Positions 46,712 to 58,412 of a stretch of DNA of 64,000 bases are shown here, one piece after another. This DNA comes from Tamarix chinensis (Eukaryota; Streptophyta; Magnoliopsida; Caryophyllales; Tamaricaceae), in contig CM060174.1 in NCBI GenBank assembly GCA_030549775.1, forward strand, positions 10,411,786 to 10,475,785. The letters run 5' to 3'. The notes below the pieces were generated by a model. The model made no database searches. It saw only the letters and a program-made list of their open reading frames with translations, and was not told the DNA's origin. How positions within the stretch are numbered: the stretch's first letter is position 1; each line of letters starts with the position of its first letter. Made by a program: the position numbers and the translations under genes.

Positions 46712-47410
46712 GTGTTGAAAATTCATTATAATAGTTTTGAAAACTAATATAAAGAGTGTTGGAAATATATTTGAATAGTGTTAAAAATTTATATAAAGTG
46801 TGTCGAAAATTATTTGTACATAAATAGTAAATGTTTACAACAATGTCTTTATATTGAAATTTTAGTAAAATTTTGTTGAAAATTTTACTTTAAGTGAATA
46901 ATGTTTTACATAATAATTTTTTAAAGAACTATTATAGTAAAACTTCACCATTTTGAAACCTTTTTTAATAGTTATGTGTTGTTTATTAAACACATATGTG
47001 ATAATTTTTCAACAACTATGTTAGAATTTTTTGACAACTCAATGACGATTGTTGTCTATCTATGTTAAAATCTTAGAACAATACTATTTTCCTTGAAATT
47101 TCAGTATAATTTTATTGAAGCTTTTACTTTATTTGTAAAGAAAATATTATTGAAATTTTAGTAAAATCTTGTTGAAATTTTTACATAAACATTTTTATTT
47201 ATGTTAGTATTATTATAGATCTTTATTTGTAGAGAAAAAATTTTGGATCATTTTGATATAATTATTTTATATTTTTAATAACTCAAACTAATGATAATTC
47301 AATTTAAAAAATAGAAAGAGAAAGGTGGATCAGTTGTATAATATATGTAATACAATCAGTCGCACCATATAGGTATCAGTAGACGAGGGTGAGGGTGAAG
47401 GAATCCTTTG
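46712..47410. repeat. Short dispersed direct repeats, no gene
   Basis: The phrase 'ttgaaattttagtaaaattt' and close variants recur near 46853, 47093 and 47151, with 'tgttgaaa' elements between. This looks like subterminal repeats of a DNA transposon, but no terminus was identified. Confidence 0.4.
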
Positions 47411-48264
47411 AAAAAAATAATAAGTAAAGCATAGTCATTTATAGTTTTCTCTAACTGGGGTGAAAAGTTGTAAAATATTCTATTTGAGACATAAATATAT
47501 GTAAATTATTCAATCAAGGCATAGTGATTGAATATTACCGATTTTGGTGACACATAGAGTACCTTCTGCCCAAATTTTTAATTAATTATTTTAAGTGATT
47601 AGTAACATAAAATTTTTATTTAAATAATGTATTGATATTATTTTGACCTTCTTATGTGTTAATGAGATAAATTACATTGAATAATATAAGATTTTTTTTA
47701 GCATAATAACTATTTTAAAACTTCCATTCTTTAAATTATTCTAAAATTTCATATTTTTATTAAACTTCATATATTTTATAGAATTATATATTTTTCATAA
47801 ACACACCTAATACTCAATTTAAAATTTTATTATCATTTTACATTTTCATAAAATTATAGTTTTATTGAAAAAAAATTAAGAATTTTATAAATAAGGATTT
47901 TTTAAAAATTCAAACATTAATGTAATAGTTATGCTTTGTTTGGTCTTGTAAATAAATATTTTATTTTTTTAAATAATATTTGGTATTTTAATAAGGCAAT
48001 GTATTAGTATGGACATGGTAATAATAATTAATAAGGTATAAGTAAAATTTATAACGTACTTTAAATAACTTTTATATCATTATTTATATAAAATAATTAA
48101 TTTATAAAAATTTCAGTAAAAAGTGTTTCTAAATGTCACTGAAATCAGCAAAATCTGGTCACTATACCTTGATTGAATAATTTTTATGTATTTATGCCTC
48201 AAAGAGAAAATGTTATAGCATTATGCCTTAATTACAAAAGTGAATGTCTTACATATTATTTTTG
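47411..48264. mobile_element. Long-inverted-repeat (foldback/MULE-like) element
   Basis: The arm 47411-47553 is matched in inverted orientation by 48135-48264 over about 130 bases. Examples are 'aaattattcaatcaaggcat' on the left and its complement 'ataccttgattgaataattt' on the right. The centre is AT-rich, non-coding DNA of about 580 bp. Arms have diverged. No target duplication was recognised. Confidence 0.7.
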
Positions 48265-48275
48265 CCTAAAATCAT

Positions 48276-48277
<2 letters not shown>

Positions 48278-48331
<54 letters not shown>
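48278..48331. repeat. (ATT)n microsatellite
   Basis: About 18 ATT units just outside the long-inverted-repeat element. Confidence 0.95.
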
Positions 48332-49069
48332 TTAGCATAAAGGCATTATGTAAGGTCTGCCTTGTTTGATAGTAATAATTAGGGCAATACTTGCTAAATT
48401 TTCCTCTTTGTTTTAATTAAGAAGGCAAACTAGACTTATTATCCAGTATTTATTTATATTAAAGGAGGCAAATATATATTGCTCTCTTTAATACTAAAAT
48501 ATTACCCTGTTTGATAATATATTTTGTAGTGATTTGTGCTTTAAGTATATAAATATATTTTATCATATTTACAAATAAATAATACAAACCTTGTGATATT
48601 TCATCACTAGGTATACGTGATACAAGTGATAGAATAATTTGTGTGCTTTTTTTCTCATACAAAACTAATTATTTATACTCATAGTTAACTATCATTTTTC
48701 TTGGCATTTTTTTTCTACCAAATCAAACACAAGAACGTCTTGTGTACAAGAATATTTTCTAGAGAATTTTTCAAGCAACTAGACAGAGAGGGGAAAGAAT
48801 AAATTCCTTATATTTATTTTTTTCCTTTTTTTTTCTTTTCCCTTCAACTTCTTACAAATCAAAAGGAGCCTAATTGAAAACTATATTTCATATCCCTTAT
48901 AAATAATATTAATATTGATTTTGTTGCAATGTGAAGGTTCATTTTCTTTGTTCCTTCCAGCTATATGGTGATGAATTTTATCAAGAATTTAGCATTATGT
49001 GTTCATGAGAAGTAAACTTAAATCAACACTTTCTTTGATGCTTAAATCAACAATCCAATATTAATATGA
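48332..49069. other. AT-rich intergenic DNA, no gene recognised
   Basis: No open frame with recognisable content and no element with defined ends. Confidence 0.4.
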
Positions 49070-50005
49070 AATGGTCAGCTATAGGTTGCGATTTAAAAAG
49101 TTATAAATCATAATATATAAAAAAATATTAATAAGTGATGATAATGACAATAAAAGTAACTCCATACAGAATGTCATATTTAGTGAAGTTTTTAATGATG
49201 CCATTTTATATTAAAGTTATTTTGTATTGAAAAAGAAGTCATTTTGTCAACAAATTTTTGTATAAAAAAATTATTTAAAAAATAAAAGTCTATTTTTTAT
49301 TTTTATCTTTATTTTTTAATTATATATATAGATTAAATATTTTATTATTTTTTAATAAAGGGTATTAGTTTGATTTTAATATTATTGTTCTTATTTTTTT
49401 TAAATGTGTAAAATAATAAAATTGTTTTTTTAATATGAATGAAGTACTTTATTATTTATTTTTAAAAAAAATTATCTATATGTTGTTTGATGTGGTACTA
49501 ACTACTAAATTGTACTTTTACAGCAACATTGACTTCGTAATATTTAAGCTCTTCTCATTAAAATCCTACACGAATTGCCTAGGAAACGTAAAAAGGATTC
49601 AGTTACCAGGGTTTTAGATCTGATGATTGACATGCCACATTGAGATCCCACACCATCGGTGTCCGTGAGGCCAGTCAATGTTGTATGGGGAGGGGAACAG
49701 AAACTGAGGCCGAACAAAGAGTGAAAATGCTAAATTTAAAAAAAATGATAAAAAAAATTAATATCTTTTATTAGTTTATACACACACACACATATACTTA
49801 GTTAATTAATATATTTTGGTACTAATATTATTTTTTATATTCAAATATACTGATATATATTATTGTACAACTACATCTTATTATTATATTCAAGTGTAAC
49901 TAACATATAAAATATTTTTTTTCTCAAAATATGGACTGAAATAGTAGGGTCGGCCCTAATATTTAGAAAGACCCAGGCCATTGAATGATTGGTATATCTT
50001 CTAAA
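49070..50005 (-). other. 3' flank of DUF4220 copy 2
   Basis: 49070-49620 aligns with the 3' flanks of copies 0 and 1 ('gtgatgataatgacaataaa', 'cttcgtaatatttaagctct'). The following ~350 bp is AT-rich, with a short (CA)n run near 49784, and is not shared. Confidence 0.65.
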
Positions 50006-53000
50006 TCACGCAGCCTCATCGAGATAGGAGATGTATCCCTTGGACAAGCGTAAATGCACCATCATCAACCACACAACAGTAATAAGTTGTCCACCTTTAC
50101 TCAGTTGTGCAGCATGTGCGTTCCGACTGCATTGACCAGCAGCGTAACCAAGCATGTCGATCCAAGTTTCTTTAACCGTCTCCCATACATATTTCTTATC
50201 TTCTATCTCACTAAGGTCTCGAGCAAGTATACATGCAGGATATAATGTTGACCTGTGTGAGGTCCATCGTTCTTCGGTGTCATAATCCAAGAGCTTAGCG
50301 CAAGCGTCATGATGTTGCTGCTTCCTGTCGTTCGATTTCGAACGTACGGACTGAAGGGCATACTTTGCTTCCAAGATTGTGTTTTTGTACTTGAATTCGT
50401 TAGTCCCCACAGCTCCCGTCATCATCTTCGGCTGCTTGAGCCAAAGATATAACATATAATCAGGGGCGGAGCCATGGCTTCCGCATGGTGTCCCGGGACA
50501 CCACGGAGCCCTGGCGGGTAAGTAAAAAATATGCTTGATTTGTAGATATTAGATATATATTATATTTATGGGACACCATAGCAGAGAATCATAATGGATG
50601 AATGGTCAGGCAAGTTGGGTTCCCCGAGTGTTGATGCCGAAGGTCGCAGGATCAAGTCCCGTAATCGACTCGTTTTGAAATTTTTTTACATCATCAAAAC
50701 GACGTCGTTTTGATAATTTTTCCCCCCAAACGGCCAAACCCTTACCCTCCTCTTCGACTCCCTACTGCTGGCTGGCTGGTTGCTACTGCTTTTGACCCTC
50801 AAGCCTCGACGCACGCCGACACACTACACACAGATCTCAGCGACCCAACGCGGCACCGGAGCTCACCATTTCTGCTGCCGACCATTGCCATTTCTTCTTC
50901 TTCTAGCTTGCTGTGGTGCGGCTTCCTGCTAGTCCAATTGTGCGACGGTCCGAGCCTGTTGTGGTGCACACACTGCACAGTGCACTGGTGTTGCTCGCAG
51001 CTCGCTGGTCACTGACTCGCTGCTGCTGCCTGCCGCTACCTACCGATCTCAACCCCTGACCGCCGCACGCCACTGGAGTCTGGAACCAAGAGCATAAGCT
51101 GCAACAGTGCAACTGCAACTGCTGCCTTCAACTGAGCCACAAGTCCACAACCCACAAGTTGATTAAGGTAAGATTTAAGTTAATTTTTAGTTTGTTAAAT
51201 TATTTATCATACATTTATAAATTTGTAAAATTAGAATATAGTTAATTTGTTTATATTTATTATATTAGTTGATTATATTTGTTTAGTTTATAGAAATTCT
51301 AATTTATCTTATTAATATAGAAAATATAAATCTTAATTAATTAGGTAGAAATCAAAATTAGTTTGTAGAAATTAAATTTTTTAGATTTATAGATTAAATT
51401 ATTTAATTTATTAGTTAGTTTTTTAATTAGTTTGTTATAAAATTATATAATCAATTAAGTTTTAGTAAATTCCTTAATTAATTTATTAAATTATTTAATG
51501 TCTTAATTTATGATGCAACATATTTTTTAAATAAGCCTAAAAATAGCTACTACGAAACTAATTCTATTAATCAAGTTGTGTTACCAAATTTCGAAAATTT
51601 TGAACGAATTTATTTAAGCACCTAAAAATGTTATTTTATTTTAATATTTATTTTAGTATATTATTTACTAAATGAATATACTAGGGACACCATGGATCAA
51701 AAACTCTGGCTCCGCCACTGCATATAATCCGACAAGGTTTTGCTGATTTCACGATCGTCCTTGTAATCATCATCGCCGCCGCCGATAGTACTAGCATAAC
51801 ATAGTAGATCGGTAACAATGTGCCAAATGGTAAGGCTGTCTTCACACTTGACCCCTTTTATACCATGTAGCTTTTCCTCTACCAATTCCTTCCGACGTTT
51901 CGTTTCCGAATCCAAGGATGCAGAATGTTCCCCTGTAGCTTTATCTTTCAGATGCGAGAATATCTTTTCCCTAAGTTTCACGCTCATCGATCTCCCGGAC
52001 ATGTGTTCGATTCCATCTACAAAATCCTTGAGGCCCAACTGTTCATAAAGCTTCTCCACATTCTGGTTGTGTGCATTGGTGCAGTAGTCTACGAGGTTGA
52101 ATTGTTGGATGCTTTCTGACCACCTCCGATGAAAGAATGGTTGGTGTTTAGGTAGGACTGGAGCCAGGACCCGCAGAAAAGAGTTGGTGTTTCTGTTCTC
52201 GTCTTCTGAATTAATTTCAACCGGCAACCAATGGTTTTCAACATTACTCTTGATTTGGGAAATCCTCCGGGCAGAGCAAATTAGCATAATGAAAGCGGTT
52301 GCATCGAGTACTATGGCACCACCAAGTAAAGTATATGTAATCTTAACGTCAGACTTATGGTATATAGACTTATCCTTTGAATACCAAAGCCAAAACGATA
52401 CGAATATCAACCCAAAGCAAACAAGTCGGACGATATATCCTACCGGGCCACGAATGACAGCCATCTTTGTATAAAGAGCTTCCTGCATCCAGTTGAGCTC
52501 AATTTCCACCACCTCAAAAGCTTTCCTTGCATTTAAGGACCTAAACGTACTGGCGCTTCTCTCCAAATCTTTCTCCGTGAATATACAGTCTACTATCAGA
52601 CCCTTGACTCCCTCGATATAATAAAAATAATTATCATTATTATTATAATCAGGATCATCAAAACGAATCACTTTTCTTGCCCTTTCTTTGTACTTCTCAA
52701 ACAACAAGTTTCGGAACTTATTTACACTGGCATGGTATAGGGACGTTGTCCTCTCGCCGTACTTGATAAGCCCCACCACAAGCACCATTATTGTTGGCAT
52801 CCATAGTTCATTATCAGGGAGCGATTTGAAAAAACACATATCCAGTTATAGCGAACTGGGCAATAAGTTGAGGCAGATGACGCAGCCACAACTCATTATC
52901 CTCCAAGGCAAAGGCGGTGATGTTATCAGGACCACCAAGATGGTTAATCAAAAATGGGGCCCAGAATGCCATAAGGCCACTCCGTCTCATATCTACGAAG

Positions 53001-53227
53001 GCATCACCTTGTCTGTGTGACATGATACCAACAACAAAGGCTGCAACCCAGTCGGCTAGCAGATAGGCTAACCATATCAAACCGATGAAAATGGGGTTAG
53101 CAATTCTTTTCCTATGAGGAGATGCAAATGCTAGGAAGAATTGAAGGAAGAGACTAAAGAGAATAAAGCCTCTCACTTCCCAAATGGTCCAAACTTTCTG
53201 GAGATTTTCAATTGAAAAGAAGCCCAT
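50006..53227 (-). pseudogene. DUF4220/DUF594 copy 2, interrupted by a hAT element
   Basis: Three coding pieces. 53227-52814 begins MGFFSIENLQKVW and has three to four membrane segments and the GGPDNITAFALEDNELW block. 52839-51697 runs from KSLPDNELW through WLWYSKDKSIYHKSD, FFHRRWSESIQQFNLVDY and WHIVTDLLCY to ISKTLSDYM. 50455-50006 continues LYLWLKQPKMMTGAVGTNEF through WIDMLGYAAGQCSRNAH and SKGGQLITVVWLMMVHL to a stop after YLDEAA. Two lesions: one extra base in an A6/T6 homopolymer at 52829-52834, and a 1260-bp transposon at 50461-51720. Apart from these, the coding sequence is well preserved, so inactivation is recent. Compared with copy 0 it lacks the KPIYRRLVSLGG segment and the extended C-terminus. 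Confidence 0.9.
50461..51720. mobile_element. Non-autonomous hAT transposon in DUF4220 copy 2
   Basis: The ends CAGGGGCGGAGCCA and, inverted, CAGTGGCGGAGCCA differ at one base; a second inverted block (CATGGTGTCCC) lies about 25-35 bp inside each end. A perfect 8-bp target duplication, CATATAAT, lies at 50453-50460 and 51721-51728. The interior has a perfect 16-bp palindrome (GGTGTCCCGGGACACC, about 50488-50503), a GC-rich 5'-UTR-like block, a possible splice donor (AAGGTAAGATTT near 51167) and AT-rich intron-like DNA, but no transposase. It is a deletion derivative that would depend on an autonomous hAT. Confidence 0.93.
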
Positions 53228-55855
53228 AATTTGCCCCCTTTTTTTCTTTAATATTGCTCGATTGGCTATATAAGTGTGTGCGGTGCATGAAGGAAGCGAT
53301 ATACATATGTATATATATAGTAGTACCTAAGTAATCTTCTTGATTACAAATGGTGGGGGTAGGAATTATTTGAATATAAAGATGAATGTGAGCTTAATGT
53401 TAACTACTCTACCTCTCTCTCTCACACACACACATTTCCTTGTTTCTTCCATTTCTTGTTCTTTAGTAAAGTCGCCTAAATCCTTGTCCCTGGTTTTAAA
53501 TCCTACCATCTCATTAACTAATATTAAAACAATATTAATCTCTCATGTTGTTTCTTTTCCCTTTTAACTACACATTTTTATTCTTCGATAAAATAATAAA
53601 ATATACAATATTATTAATTTAGACCTCACTAAATTTATCTACCATAAGTAATGACATTTCTCTTCCTTTTCTCATTCCTTTCTTTTCTTTGGCTTGACAT
53701 TCTTTTTTCTTTCCTTTCTTTTCTTATTTGCTTTTCACTTGGCAAAAAATTTACCATTTTATAGTAATGTTTTTGCCTCCTAGATTTTAACAATGTAGAT
53801 ACTCCTAGTTTTTTGCTACCTTACCAATTCAGCACTTCTTTCAATACCTTACCAATTCATCACTTCTTTCAATATGCTATGGTATCATGCACTCCTTCTA
53901 TATTCTCCCTTTTGCCTCTTCCACACTTATTTCAATACTTTACCACTTTAACACTTCTTTCAATACCTTACCACTTCAACACTTCTTCTACTATGCTTCC
54001 ACATAATATACTTGTTTTATAATTTCCCTCTTATCCTTTCTGCACTTCTTTTAACTACATTTTAACTTATACGATGCATAGAAGCACTGAGGACGTAGTT
54101 ATACCACTTATAATAAATTAAAAATTAAGTTCATTCAAACATTTTTTTTCAATTAGATTAATTATATATATATATATTACTAATTAAGTCATATTTCAAA
54201 TTTAAACGTTCAATTATACTATTTTTTAATAGAAAGATATATAATTTTAATATTTTAACTTCAACCTTATATGTCCTCATACCATTTTTATGGAAGGAAA
54301 CTTACATTTGCTAATTTAATTATTCTACCTATAAAAGTAAAATTGTTAAGCATAGTGTCTACCTGAGACTTACATCCGAGATTTGAGTGAATTAGTTGTG
54401 TAGTATGCTTCCTTCAGTGGAGGTGAGTAATCTTATTTACATTCCTAGTTATGATTTTATTTAAATTTATCTAATAGATTTTCTTAAAATTAAACAATGA
54501 TGGATTAGTTATTTAGTTTTTTTGTCATAATAAAATCTTCTTATAAATATTTTATCTTCATACATAATTATCATACATAAATATTAATGCTATTTTTTGT
54601 AATAGTATAACTCATAATCAAATTGATATAAGACATACCAACAACCAAAGTAGGGAAAAAAAGTATATCAAATCTAATTTGTGACCTACTATATTACTTA
54701 ACATTAAATAGATTAAAATTTTATTTTAAAATAAAAATAAAATATATTGATTTCTAATAAAAACTAATATTGTTCTTTAAGTTGTGTGAATATTCATATG
54801 AAAATCATTTAATGTATATATATGTACAAATGTATAGCTATATACAAAAAATGCTTGAAGCTTGCTTTCTCCAATGAAAAAAAAAATGACTAAAATTTTG
54901 TCATAGAGTAGTAATATAAATGAATAAATATTCTAGACTTGTTTTTAGTAAGCTATTTTTAATTAGTTTCTAAGAAAAGGTATTTCTCTTTATTTTTTAG
55001 TTAAATAATGCACCAAAAATAATATTCTATTTTACATATTTATATTAAAAGAAGGTGAGTGTACTTATAAAAAATAAAATAATATATTAAACATATAACT
55101 ATAGTACTAATTTCTATGGAAATAACAATACAAATATGGTGTTTACAATTTATTTAAAAATCACTCCGAAATCTATATTATCGTATTTAACTTAAAAACA
55201 ATTAATTGAAAAAAATTCAATATTTAGGTGATCCAACATTTTTACTTCTACAAAGATGATGATGATGATGATGATGATAATAAGAATGCTATCCAAATCC
55301 ATTTATTCTAGAAATTCATATTCTTTAAATGTCAAATAATTCAAATAAAATACAATGTCTATTTAAAGGTAATAGTAGAGTGTAAAAAAGCTCTCCTCCA
55401 AATGACATATCTGTTTAAAAATAAAATTAGAGTGTGTAGAAGTAAGTTTTCCAAATAATAATATATCTATTTAAAATACAATGTCTAAGAATTTAAATTA
55501 TAGTATTTTGGTAAGTCAAATTTGGAAAAGTAGTATTATTCCGATGATGGAAAATAATTTCTATATGATACACATGGGTTTAGAAAAATGGATATGTCAA
55601 AAGTTGATTTACAAATTTATTTTATATGTAAAAAATGATTTTTAACAAAATGGATATTCAAAATAAAAAATAGATTAAAATTGGATATAAGATTTCTTTT
55701 CACAAAAGATATTAATGTAATATTTTTAAACAATATATGTTGTTACTTATTATATTAGTTATAATTATAATATTTTTTAATAAATATATTTTTAAATCTA
55801 TTAATTATATTATCCAATTAATCCAACCTAAATGAAACGCAACCTAAAAATAAAT
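53228..55855. repeat. Upstream region of DUF4220 copy 2, paralogous to 41423-44880
   Basis: Non-coding, AT-rich. Collinear with the copy 1 upstream region, including the shortened 'cacttctttcaatacc' repeats at 53815-54055 and an ATG-triplet run at 55255-55277, where copy 1 has (ATT)n. Confidence 0.85.
53260..53275 (-). promoter_or_regulatory. Candidate TATA box of DUF4220 copy 2
   Basis: The minus strand reads CTTATATAGCC about 40 bases upstream of the start codon. It aligns with TATA-like motifs in the other two copies. The short distance implies a very short 5' UTR if it is used. Confidence 0.45.
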
Positions 55856-56744
55856 TTTCGTCTTTAATAACCAACATATCGGAACCATTGCATTCTAAAA
55901 GTTACAATCGCTACTGTCCCTTTCATTAAACACCTCAATCCCCATTAGTAACTATCTTAGCTATTGATTTACAAATATCCAGATTGTACTTTCCCTATAA
56001 CCCACCTATAAAACAGACAAATCTAGCACGTTATTTTCTTTAGAATAAAATTCCCACCGTCTACTTAATGAATACCTTTATAGCTCCAAGTATACACAAA
56101 CACACGCATACTCCCGTTACCTACTGTGTATGCTAATGGTGACATAGCTTAAGAGTTTTCCTGCCTCCTCTCGGACTGTTATTACCATTCTTGGAACTTC
56201 TCAATCTAGCTCTTCACCTCGTTTTTTATCGTTGTTATTCCCAATATTCTACAATTTCCCATGAATGAGGGGCTAGAGGTGTATGATGGTTCAAGTAAAT
56301 ACACTCCATCAATTAATGATGCCATCCATGGATAATGTACCAACTACCTATTTCATCATAGGGAATAACTAAAGTTTGTTATAGCAGTGTTATTAAAAGG
56401 GGGAGGGGAGGAAAGAGAGGGCATCGGGAAAATTAGAAACGATTGTAGTGGGAGAGTTTTGAGCCTCTCGAATCCTCAAGCCTTTTGTAATACCGAAAAT
56501 TCCACCATTAATACAATCATACCACAACCTTCCTTTTCTCTTTTTTTGATTCATAGTTGCTTACGGTAGTTGGTGGATTAATCCATACTCCGTTGAAATA
56601 CATTGATATCTAGCACGTCCCTTTCGTTGTCAATCACTCACAGATTGTGGGATTTTCTTTGGCTCCTCACTCGTGTCTTGGAAGATAAAGAAGAGTGTAT
56701 CCTAGTCCTTTGCTGAATCATAATACAAAAGTATGTTAGCCTCT
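55856..56744. other. Intergenic, no gene recognised
   Basis: Mixed-composition DNA with short frames only (for example 56387-56569) and no recognisable protein or repeat. Confidence 0.4.
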
Positions 56745-57028
56745 ACAAGTGGTTGTATGGTTAGTTGGCTTCTTAGCAGATATGAATATTCAAGTTACAT
56801 CGCCTATTTCATTGTTTTGTAATAATAATCAGGCCGCGAGGGGCATTGCAGCCAATCTGTCATTTCACGAACGTCAACATACATTGTTCGTGGCTATGCT
56901 CCTAACATTATTCAGAGTGGCTTGATGTTCAGACTAAACCACTGCGATCGAGTTCAACCAACACAAGCTTTTAGTATCCGCAACTTAGGCCTTGCAGATT
57001 CTTCTGTAAGTCTGGCTTGAGGAGGATG
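56745..57028 (+). pseudogene. Copia RNase H remnant
   Basis: The frame reads LVGFLADMNIQVTSPISLFC, then NNNQAARGIAANLSFHERQH, matching the end of Copia RNase H ([22 protein letters not shown]). Further remnants follow (IQSGLMFRL; NLGLADSS). A purine-rich stretch GGCTTGAGGAGGA precedes the LTR start at 57029. The rest of the polyprotein is absent. Confidence 0.8.
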
Positions 57029-57375
57029 TTAGCTTGTAATTTAATAACTAAATCACTTTATAGTTGGCTCTTAATTCTGTTGGGTTGTTATATAGTTCTG
57101 TTTGATTTAGGTGTCCGATCAGTTAGAGCTGATATATGCCCACACCTAGCCTACTTGTAACAGGGCTCCCTATTAGTCCCCATCCACGCCTGATAAGTCT
57201 CCTTCACAGAAGGAGGTGTCATCCACTCCATCCCCCTATCCACTCCACACAGGAGAAGAAAACTTGCAAATGCGATAAGACATGATTCACCGATTTTACC
57301 ACCTCTTGACAAAATGATTCTGAGAAAGAACACGCACCTTCTATAATTCATCTTCAGTACTAAGGCTTTGCTTTA
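57029..57375 (+). mobile_element. Probable 3' LTR of the Copia remnant
   Basis: Begins TGTTAGCTTGTAATTTAATA directly after the purine tract. The right end was not identified; the next recognisable element starts at 57376. Confidence 0.45.
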
Positions 57376-58409
57376 GGCTCTATTTGGTTTGAAAAAAATC
57401 AGAAGGAAAGGAAAATGAGAAAGAAAGAAAAATGAAGGAAAGAAAATAGGAGAAATTAATTTTCTTTCTCTTATTTGGTTGTTGAAATTGTTGTTATAGA
57501 AAATATGATTCTTGAAAAGTATTTTTGATGTTTGGTTTATAGGAAAAAAAATGCTAAAAAAAGTTGATTATTATTATTATCATTTAAATACTTTTATATA
57601 TTTAATAAAAATTAAAATATTATATAAGCACACCGAATTTGAATCTATACCTACTGAAGCGATGAACAAACTTCACCAAAATTGTTACTTAAATGATTTC
57701 ATAATCTAGAGAGAAAATTCGAGTGAATCGAAGCTACATATAGGTGCCGGAGCTTTGAGACGGTTGAATTTCATGGACATGAAATTTAAACTTCTAGGAC
57801 GGTTGATTGCGTCGAAATCGAAGTAATTAATTGGAGCAGCTAGTGCGAAATTGAATGAAGAAGCGCCAGAAGGAGTTAATATATATATATATATGGGGGG
57901 AGGAAGACGCAGACGTAGTAGAAGACGGTTTCTTCGTCTTCGTCGCCGCCTTCTTCTCCTCAGGCTCTTGTTTTACGGGCACAATAGAGAGGACGTCTGT
58001 AATGAAAGATTTCCTTAATTTTCCAACAATCGGTTCGGGATCAATGTCGCCTGTTAGCGTCACGCTCGACCCTAATGCCGGCAACTCCACCTCCATCTCC
58101 CTTAGTTGTCGTAGACCACCACCGGAGCCTCGCTAGCAGCAAGGGACCGTCAGCAACAACATGTGAGCTGGAAGAATGGTGTTGAAGGAGGAGTTCAGGA
58201 TGTAATCGGGCAAAGCTTCCGAAATTTTTTCCTCAATCATTCTTATTTTCTGTATGTTTTGGTGAGGAAAAGAGTGCAAGACAATTTTCTCCAACTTTTT
58301 TCTTCTTATTTTCTTTCTCCATAATTTTTCTAAGAATCAAATGCTAAAAAATTGGTTTCCATATAATTTTTTTTCTTTCCTTATTATTTTTCTTGAACCA
58401 AACGAAGCC
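57376..58409. mobile_element. PIF/Harbinger (Tourist-like) element with captured gene fragment
   Basis: Terminal inverted repeats GGCTCTATTTGGTTTGAAAA and, on the other strand, GGCTTCGTTTGGTTCAAGAA. TTA flanks both sides (57373-57375 and 58410-58412), the expected 3-bp target of this superfamily. Purine-rich/pyrimidine-rich subterminal arms also pair. The 1034-bp element has no transposase and holds a fragment of a heavy-metal-associated-domain gene in its centre. Confidence 0.8.
57827..58096 (-). pseudogene. HMA-domain (HIPP-like) protein fragment inside a Harbinger element
   Basis: An open frame of 89 codons. SSVTLTGDIDPEPIVGKLRK, then TDVLSIVPVKQEPEEKKAAT and a K/T/S-rich tail resemble the second half of a plant heavy-metal-associated isoprenylated protein: beta strand V-T-V-T-G, D-V-D-P, helix I-V-x-x-L-R-K, then the Lys/Glu-rich linker. 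The N-terminal half with the metal-binding C-x-x-C loop and a C-terminal CaaX box are absent; the tail runs into a (TA)n stretch. It is a captured, probably non-functional fragment, though a transcript could form. Confidence 0.6.
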
Positions 58410-58412
58410 TTA

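Noticed and set aside
50710..51118. Open frames inside the hAT element
   Set aside because: They overlap in both directions, lie in the GC-rich leader and show no transposase motifs.
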